From VRUB01 sp046758085 (GTDB lineage: Bacteria; Pseudomonadota; Gammaproteobacteria; Acidiferrobacterales; SPGG2), in contig JBHHZP010000112.1 of assembly GCA_046758085.1 (NCBI GenBank), positions 1 to 11,612 of the forward strand: DNA of 11,612 nt, in the 5' to 3' direction. The position numbers and the translations under genes are program-made. Below the pieces are notes generated by a model. The model ran no database searches, was not told where the DNA came from, and saw only the letters and a list, made by a program, of their open reading frames with translations. Within the stretch, counting starts at the first letter, position 1; every line of letters starts with the position of its first letter. Positions 7,758-11,612 of this stretch are shown here, piece by piece.

Positions 7758-8612
7758 TCATGCTTTGACGTCTTTGCCCCCTCCTGACTCGTCTGACTCA
7801 AAAAACTCAATTAAATGTGACGTAATCACAGCTGGCGCGTCCTCTTGAACAAGATGACCCGCCTTTGGTACCGGATAGAACTGCGAAGTAGAAATCGCGT
7901 CGTGTAAACGACGACCCGTAGATAAAGGGATCCATTCATCTTCTTCGCCCCACAGGATTAGAATCGGACGTGTGACCGCACCGTATTGCGGTTCAATCTC
8001 ATCCGTAAATCGTTGGTGGGCTTGCGCGATCTGGCGGTAGAACGCTGCCTGACCCTCGAGTCCAAGCCATGGCCTGATAATGCCTGTCAAGGTTTCATCA
8101 TTCATACGGCGATACGTAGCGCCACGAACGTAAGCGGCCACTATCGCCTCGTGTATGTAGGCAGGAACGCCCCGAAACGCCTCCTCATACTTCTTCACGT
8201 GCGCAAAGAACGGTGAACCCCAAGGGGCCAAAGCAACTGAGTTCAATAAGGCAATTTTCTCAAAGTCGCGCTTACCGATGATGTGCGTTCTTAGAACAGT
8301 TGTCCCACCAAAATCATGGCCAATTATATAGGGTGATTTCAATCCCCAGTGGTCCAGCAACTCAGCCAAGATCAGGTTTTGAATGCCAAGTGATACGTCC
8401 TGCCCATTCCGCTTCTCTGACTGGCCATAACCAAGAAGATCGTAAAAGAAAACGGTCCAACGCTCCGCCAGCTCGGGAATCACATGCCGCCAATTAAAGG
8501 ACGACCATGGAGTGCCGTGCACTAAGACCAATGCCGGGCCATCGCCGCGCAAATCGTATCGGACGGTGCCGTGGGAGGAACTGAACTCTGAACGCAGATG
8601 CCATTTGGACAT
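7758..8612 (-). CDS. Alpha/beta-fold hydrolase with aspartate nucleophile (epoxide hydrolase/dehalogenase-like)
   Basis: A 284-residue soluble enzyme with the full alpha/beta-hydrolase triad. The oxyanion motif is VHGTPWSS (31-38), the nucleophile elbow is GHDFGG with Asp100, the acid is probably Asp225 in WGEEDEWIP, and the base is His253 in KAGHLVQED. An Asp rather than Ser nucleophile is typical of epoxide hydrolases and haloalkane/haloacetate dehalogenases, which work through an ester intermediate. Haloalkane dehalogenases normally have Trp after the nucleophile (GHDWG), and here it is Phe, so the substrate is open. The cap region is about 130-210. The C-terminal tail (ESDESGGGKDVKA) is low in complexity. 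It converges on the large molybdenum subunit with only 24 bp between stop codons and no strong terminator. The ribosome binding site is weak. The 114-bp gap to its right is discussed with the second GNAT. Confidence 0.88.
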   Translation of the reverse strand: MSKWHLRSEFSSSHGTVRYDLRGDGPALVLVHGTPWSSFNWRHVIPELAERWTVFFYDLLGYGQSEKRNGQDVSLGIQNLILAELLDHWGLKSPYIIGHDFGGTTVLRTHIIGKRDFEKIALLNSVALAPWGSPFFAHVKKYEEAFRGVPAYIHEAIVAAYVRGATYRRMNDETLTGIIRPWLGLEGQAAFYRQIAQAHQRFTDEIEPQYGAVTRPILILWGEEDEWIPLSTGRRLHDAISTSQFYPVPKAGHLVQEDAPAVITSHLIEFFESDESGGGKDVKA

Positions 8613-8726
8613 GCTTGGTTCTCACTTCGAGGCTTGTGAATTTAAACACAGGCGCTAAGCTAAGCCGCGATCGACGCTCACTGCATCAGCAACGAAAGCT
8701 TACCCGGCATCGGCTCGAGTGTTTGT

Positions 8727-9200
8727 TTAGTCGGCGACCTTCGACAAGGACTTGCGCATGTAGACACGTTGGTATCCCCGCACCGTTCGCCTATCGGTCT
8801 TAACGTACCCGAGCCGCTTGTACATCTCGATGTTCTCCGTCATACACTCATGAGTATAAAGATCGAGATGAGAAAATTCCTGATTGCGTGCTTCGAATTC
8901 CGCAAACTCGACAAGCTTTCGGCCAAGGCCCTGACCCTGATATTCGGGTGGGACTGCAACATTGTCCAGAAGTATTCCGTCGTCCTGCAGGATTAGTACA
9001 ACCACACCGACGATCCGGTCATCCAGTTCCGCGACGAATGCTTGATGTTTCCGCACGACTTCCGAGTAATCGTCGAGCATTGGCCCAGGGGGCTTTCCGA
9101 TCCGGGCAATGTAATGGCGGTAGGCGGCCTCGACGCAGCTCTTTATGCTTGCTGCGTCAGATGGCTGAGCTTTCCGGATACTCGGATCACCGTCACCCAT
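8727..9200 (-). CDS. GNAT family N-acetyltransferase
   Basis: A 157-residue acetyltransferase with clear motifs. The beta4-loop reads DNVAVPPEYQGQGLGRKLVEFAE (79-101), with a perfect Q-x-x-G-x-G acetyl-CoA loop (QGQGLG, 88-93). Motif B is ENIEMYKRLGYVKTDRR (122-138). Substrate unknown; the family includes small-molecule and protein acetylases. The N-terminus opens IRKAQPSDAASIKSCVEAAY, as in many small stand-alone GNATs. It is not closely similar by eye to the GNAT at 1881. The ATG is at 9200. Six bases upstream is GTTGGGA, one base off the integron core consensus, and a partial inverted repeat lies just after the stop codon; both are weak hints of cassette origin. Same strand as the enolase-superfamily gene, 186 bp downstream of it. 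Confidence 0.88.
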   Translation of the reverse strand: MGDGDPSIRKAQPSDAASIKSCVEAAYRHYIARIGKPPGPMLDDYSEVVRKHQAFVAELDDRIVGVVVLILQDDGILLDNVAVPPEYQGQGLGRKLVEFAEFEARNQEFSHLDLYTHECMTENIEMYKRLGYVKTDRRTVRGYQRVYMRKSLSKVAD

Positions 9201-9290
9201 CGTCCCAACAATTCAATGCGATGTTCACCACTTAATGTCAAAGATCAAGCTTCGACCCTTTTCCATCCTTTTCCGTCGCGTCAGCTCCCA

Positions 9291-9305
9291 CCCCGTTAAG
9301 CGGGG
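9291..9305 (-). repeat. Short GC-rich hairpin downstream of the enolase-superfamily gene
   Basis: CCCCG (9291-9295) pairs with CGGGG (9301-9305) around a 5-base loop. It lies in the 186-bp gap after the stop codon at 9387. It has no T-run on the minus strand, so an intrinsic terminator is doubtful. Nothing else is seen in 9201-9386. Confidence 0.25.
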
Positions 9306-9386
9306 CTCGCGCAAAATCCTAAATCTAAGCGCGCCCGATGCGTGCGTTACATACATGGCGCAATCTCGCCGAGCGCACTGCCTTAC

Positions 9387-10481
9387 TCACTGCGTGAACT
9401 TGGCGACGGCCTTCTCGTCCCACTTGATGCCTTGGCCGGGTCTGTCAGGGACGGTGAGGTGACCATCCTTGAGCTGGAAGGGCTCGGCGAGTATCGGATA
9501 AGCCCAATCCTGCCACTCGAGCCAGTGGGCGGTATCGGTGACGCGCATCAGATGCGCGGCGATTTCCGGGTAGAGATGCGTGGACATCGGAACGCCCGCG
9601 GCGCTCGTGATCGCCACCGCACGCAGCCAGCCGCTAACACCGCCGATGCGCATGAGGTCGGGCATGACGTAATCGCCGGCACCGGCAAGCACTGCTTGAT
9701 ACAGCAGGCGGGGACCGTAGAAGTTCTCCCCGAGCTGAACTGGGGTCTTCAACTCGCGTGCAAGTTGGGCGTAGCCCGGAATATTGTCGTAGGCGATGGG
9801 TTCTTCGAACCAATAGAGCCCCTGGTCGTCGAGAGCATGGCATCGCACAAGCGCGTCACCCAGCGACAGACCTTGGTTGAAATCGCACATGAGCTTCACC
9901 GTGGCCCCGGCCGCCTCCCGCACGGCAGCGATGGCCGCCAGATCGTCTGCGAGCTTTTCTCGACCCAGTCGGAGCTTCAGCCCGGTGAACGCCCCTTCGG
10001 CCACGAGCGCTGCCGCCTCGACGGCCAACTCCTCCACCGGCATCAACCAAAGCCCGTTGCTGTTGTAGGCGGGAACCGGGCCGACCGTCCCGCCGAGGAA
10101 TACGGCGAGCGGCATGTCGGCGGCTTTGGCCAAAGCATCCCACGCCGCCATATCGAGACCTGATACCGCTATCAGGGACACCCCTTCGCGGCCGACGAGA
10201 TGCAGCGAGCTGATCCCTCGGCGATAGCCGTCGAATGGCGCCACAGGTTGGCCTTTCGCCGCGTCGGCAAGATCTTCGATCGCGGCAATGATGTAACGCA
10301 TCGACTGCTTGATATAGGGCTCGAGGTAGGTGTGGCCCACAACTCCCTCGTTGGTGTAGAGGTCGATTAGGATAATTGGCCAGTCTCTAAACAAGCCGAC
10401 TTTCGAGACAACGGGCCGTTTCAACGGCACAACGACAGGCCGCGCTCGAACACCCCTCAGAGTGAGCTGAACTCGCGTCAT
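9387..10481 (-). CDS. Mandelate racemase-subgroup enolase-superfamily enzyme (acid-sugar dehydratase or racemase-like)
   Basis: A 364-residue enzyme of the enolase superfamily, aligning by eye along its whole length with Pseudomonas putida mandelate racemase, including the C-terminus (VPDRPGQGIKW). Mg2+ ligands are seen as Asp200 (CDFNQ), Glu226 (WFEEP) and Glu252 (GEN). The His-Asp dyad is Asp275 (MPDLMRIGGVSGW) and His302 (STHLYPE), with Glu322 in HWLEW. The second-strand motif reads GLKLRLG, so K-x-K is K169-x-R171: the lysine that acts as the S-face base is Arg. The enzyme thus keeps the His-Asp side and may be a dehydratase or a one-sided acid/base catalyst; substrate unknown. The start at 10481 is set by AAGGAGG at 10488-10494 with a 6-nt spacer; an upstream in-frame extension to 10670 is translated intergenic DNA. 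Divergent from the RidA gene. Confidence 0.9.
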   Translation of the reverse strand: MTRVQLTLRGVRARPVVVPLKRPVVSKVGLFRDWPIILIDLYTNEGVVGHTYLEPYIKQSMRYIIAAIEDLADAAKGQPVAPFDGYRRGISSLHLVGREGVSLIAVSGLDMAAWDALAKAADMPLAVFLGGTVGPVPAYNSNGLWLMPVEELAVEAAALVAEGAFTGLKLRLGREKLADDLAAIAAVREAAGATVKLMCDFNQGLSLGDALVRCHALDDQGLYWFEEPIAYDNIPGYAQLARELKTPVQLGENFYGPRLLYQAVLAGAGDYVMPDLMRIGGVSGWLRAVAITSAAGVPMSTHLYPEIAAHLMRVTDTAHWLEWQDWAYPILAEPFQLKDGHLTVPDRPGQGIKWDEKAVAKFTQ

Positions 10482-10487
10482 CACTGG

Positions 10488-10494
10488 CCTCCTT
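10488..10494 (-). promoter_or_regulatory. Strong Shine-Dalgarno deciding the enolase-superfamily start
   Basis: On the minus strand it reads AAGGAGG, six bases before the ATG at 10481. It rules out the start at 10670, which would add 63 residues of low-complexity, Arg-rich sequence not found in the family. Confidence 0.9.
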
Positions 10495-10550
10495 CCGGAA
10501 ACGGTGAACCCCGGCTTATCGATGGTTGCGTGCTTGGCGCCCGCATCCCT

Positions 10551-10581
10551 TTCCCGCGTCCGCTCCAACGCCTTGTTATGC
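10551..10581 (-). other. Half attC-like sequence (R''/L'' side only)
   Basis: On the minus strand GCATAAC (10581-10575; fits the RYYYAAC core except for A at the third position) is followed by AAGGCGTTGGAGCGGACGCG, resembling the left half of many chromosomal attC sites. No matching L' or GTTRRRY core is found within the next 130 bp toward the enolase-superfamily gene. It could be a truncated attC or a chance resemblance. It lies in the 298-bp divergent region 10482-10779, in which no clear sigma70 promoter was identified by eye. Confidence 0.35.
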
Positions 10582-10766
10582 GGTTCACGCCATCCTGTCT
10601 TTGCCAATCGGCTCCGAGTGCGCGATGCTTGGTCGCTGTCTCGAACGCCGCCAAGAGCACGCGTTAGCACCGAGGGCTACCGACGGAACATCGGCACGAT
10701 GGATGATAGCCTACCGAATACACCCATTGAGCACTAGTAAAAGGCAAATTTTCTTAACCTGCCAGC

Positions 10767-10773
10767 AAGGAGA
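10767..10773 (+). promoter_or_regulatory. Shine-Dalgarno for the RidA-family gene
   Basis: AAGGAGA lies six bases before the ATG at 10780. It favours that ATG over the GTG immediately in front of it at 10777. Confidence 0.8.
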
Positions 10774-10779
10774 TCAGTG

Positions 10780-11169
10780 ATGCTCAAGCTCCATGTCCTC
10801 GACTCGCTCTACCCGCATTCCAGAAATGTCGCCCACGCGGTCGAAGTGCCGCCCGGGGCTCGCCTTCTATTCACCAATGGCCAGACCGGCACAAAACTAG
10901 ATGGTTCGACGCCAGAGTCCATCGAAGAACAAGCGGTCGTGGTTTTCGAGCGACTGAAAACGATCCTCGAGGCCGCAAACATGACGCTTCAAGACATCGT
11001 CTGTCTCAACACATACCTGACCGATGAAGGTGACACACAGATTTTCCTCGATGTGCGCGACCGCGTCATGGGCGATCACAAGCCAGCATCGACGTTCTTT
11101 TTCATCACAGCGTTGGTTCGACCGGAACTGAAAATCGAGATCGAGGCGGTGGCTGCGAAGGTCAATTGA
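10780..11169 (+). CDS. RidA/YjgF/UK114-family protein lacking the catalytic arginine
   Basis: A 129-residue protein of the Rid family, trimeric proteins of which the RidA subgroup hydrolyses reactive enamine/imine intermediates. Family features are seen as LLFTNGQTG (29-37), the SIEEQAVVVFERLKTILEAANMTLQDIVCLNTYLTD segment (47-82), and the C-terminal ELKIEIEAVAA (116-126) with the EIE acidic pair. The position normally held by the active-site arginine (Arg105 of E. coli RidA, in P-A-R-S) reads Pro-Ala-Ser-Thr here (102-105), so canonical deaminase activity is doubtful; this fits the Rid4-7 type subgroups, whose roles are mostly unknown. It is divergent from the enolase-superfamily enzyme, and Rid proteins often accompany catabolic genes, so a shared pathway is a reasonable inference. 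It ends about 75 bp before an integron-type attC on the opposite strand. Confidence 0.9.
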   Translation: MLKLHVLDSLYPHSRNVAHAVEVPPGARLLFTNGQTGTKLDGSTPESIEEQAVVVFERLKTILEAANMTLQDIVCLNTYLTDEGDTQIFLDVRDRVMGDHKPASTFFFITALVRPELKIEIEAVAAKVN

Positions 11170-11245
11170 GTACTTACTTGCATGTTAGCTATTCGTGGAG
11201 TAGTTCTTCTCCCGCTCTCTAATTCGCTCATGGTTGTACCTTGCC

Positions 11246-11323
11246 GCTTAACGCCCCACATAAACGGCGCGAGAAACGAGCGTCCGGCGACCGCAGCGAG
11301 CGAATTTGATGTGATTGTTAGGC
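11246..11323 (-). other. Integron attC recombination site
   Basis: Read on the minus strand, R'' is GCCTAAC (11323-11317), then a 3-nt spacer, L'' CACATCAAA (11313-11305), a 40-nt central part, L' TTTATGTG (11264-11257), a 4-nt spacer and R' GTTAAGC (11252-11246). L'' and L' pair completely except for one extra C in L''. That is the extrahelical base that gives attC its polarity, in the same place as in aadA1 (GTT-C-AAGC). R'' and R' both fit RYYYAAC/GTTRRRY, and they pair at 6 of 7 positions. The 78-bp size is within the normal range. The orientation places the ORF at 11339-11575 as the gene of the cassette that ends here. No integrase gene is in the window. Confidence 0.85.
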
Positions 11324-11338
11324 ATCCACCTGTCTTTC

Positions 11339-11575
11339 TTAGTCTATAGGGAAAACTTCAAAGTCAGTAAGATCCTGCCATTTTGCGATCCATGGGGAGA
11401 AGAGCGTTTCATCGTTCGTTTCCATTAACTGAAAGCAGATGTTTCTTTCTTTGTTAACCCAAGAATGAAGGTAATACAGACCTTCTGGCAGCATCCGTCC
11501 GTGGGCGTTAAACCTATCATAAACCTTTTCAAGGCAACCTGGCTTAAACCGTTCCACCACCATGTATTTTTTCAT
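11339..11575 (-). CDS. Integron-cassette protein, DUF3303-like
   Basis: A 78-residue protein opening MKKYMVVERF, with GRMLPEGLYYLHSW (26-39), CFQLMET (47-53) and WQDLTDFEVFPID (66-78) as its most conserved-looking parts. The pattern resembles a small ferredoxin-like (dimeric alpha-beta barrel) family that I recall as DUF3303; no enzymatic role is known to me. AAAGGA (11581-11586) lies 5 nt before the ATG at 11575. It sits exactly as a cassette gene should: 29 bp after a core site at the window edge and 16 bp before the attC at 11246-11323, same polarity. It has no visible promoter of its own, so expression would depend on upstream array transcription. Slightly more AT-rich than its neighbours, as is common for cassette genes. 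Confidence 0.8.
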   Translation of the reverse strand: MKKYMVVERFKPGCLEKVYDRFNAHGRMLPEGLYYLHSWVNKERNICFQLMETNDETLFSPWIAKWQDLTDFEVFPID

Positions 11576-11604
11576 TTGTTTCCTTTGAATGGTCTTTATC
11601 CAAT

Positions 11605-11611
11605 GCCTAAC
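11605..11611 (-). other. Integron core site (R') at window edge
   Basis: GTTAGGC on the minus strand, preceded by C as in the usual GCGTTAGGC end of an attC or attI. It marks the 5' boundary of the DUF3303-like cassette. The rest of the upstream site is outside the window. Confidence 0.65.
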
Positions 11612-11612
11612 G

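Noticed and set aside
9203..9301. Possible attC between TCCCAAC and GTTAAGC in the gap before the second GNAT
   Set aside because: The would-be L boxes do not pair, and GTTAAGC is explained by the small CCCCG/CGGGG hairpin.
9342..10163. 273-codon plus-strand frame opposite the enolase-superfamily gene
   Set aside because: Antisense shadow of a conserved enzyme, with no recognisable motif or ribosome binding site.
10482..10670. 63-residue N-terminal extension of the enolase-superfamily protein
   Set aside because: The perfect Shine-Dalgarno at 10488-10494 and alignment with mandelate racemase place the start at 10481; the extension is Arg-rich translated intergenic DNA containing the half attC-like motif.

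Overview
The window reads as moderately GC-rich chromosomal DNA from a proteobacterium, most likely gamma- or betaproteobacterial. This is an inference from the BPSS1780-type membrane protein, Shine-Dalgarno-led starts and an integron-type attC site; no rRNA, tRNA or other taxonomic marker is present. Gene density is loose: mostly single genes on alternating strands separated by 100-300 bp, with no long operon. No IS element, CRISPR array or phage module was recognised.

Left part (1-5400): a multi-pass membrane protein (minus), a globin gene interrupted by an in-frame TAG (plus), a GNAT acetyltransferase (plus), then two divergently transcribed exporters (an EamA/DMT permease on minus and a LysE/RhtB permease on plus). 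An NfeD-type membrane protein and a small two-helix membrane protein follow, both on minus.

Middle (5400-8612): a complete 778-residue molybdopterin-binding large subunit of the xanthine dehydrogenase/aerobic CO dehydrogenase family, of the AYRGAGR ('form II') type. It has no FAD or [2Fe-2S] subunit gene beside it. An alpha/beta hydrolase with an aspartate nucleophile converges on it from the minus strand.

Right part (8613-11612): a second GNAT acetyltransferase (minus) and a mandelate-racemase-subgroup enolase-superfamily enzyme (minus) whose K-x-K motif reads K-x-R. A RidA-family protein lacking the usual active-site arginine is divergent from it (plus). At the right edge lies what looks like one complete integron gene cassette on the minus strand: a 78-residue ORF (DUF3303-like) between a simple site (GTTAGGC) at the window edge and a 78-bp attC whose L boxes pair with the diagnostic extra C. 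Other attC-like fragments (10575-10581, and weakly around the second GNAT) hint that this end touches an old or decayed cassette array; no integrase gene is in view.

Functionally, the one plausible partnership is the divergent enolase-superfamily enzyme and RidA protein, which may belong to one sugar-acid or hydroxy-acid catabolic unit. The remaining genes appear to be independent transcription units.
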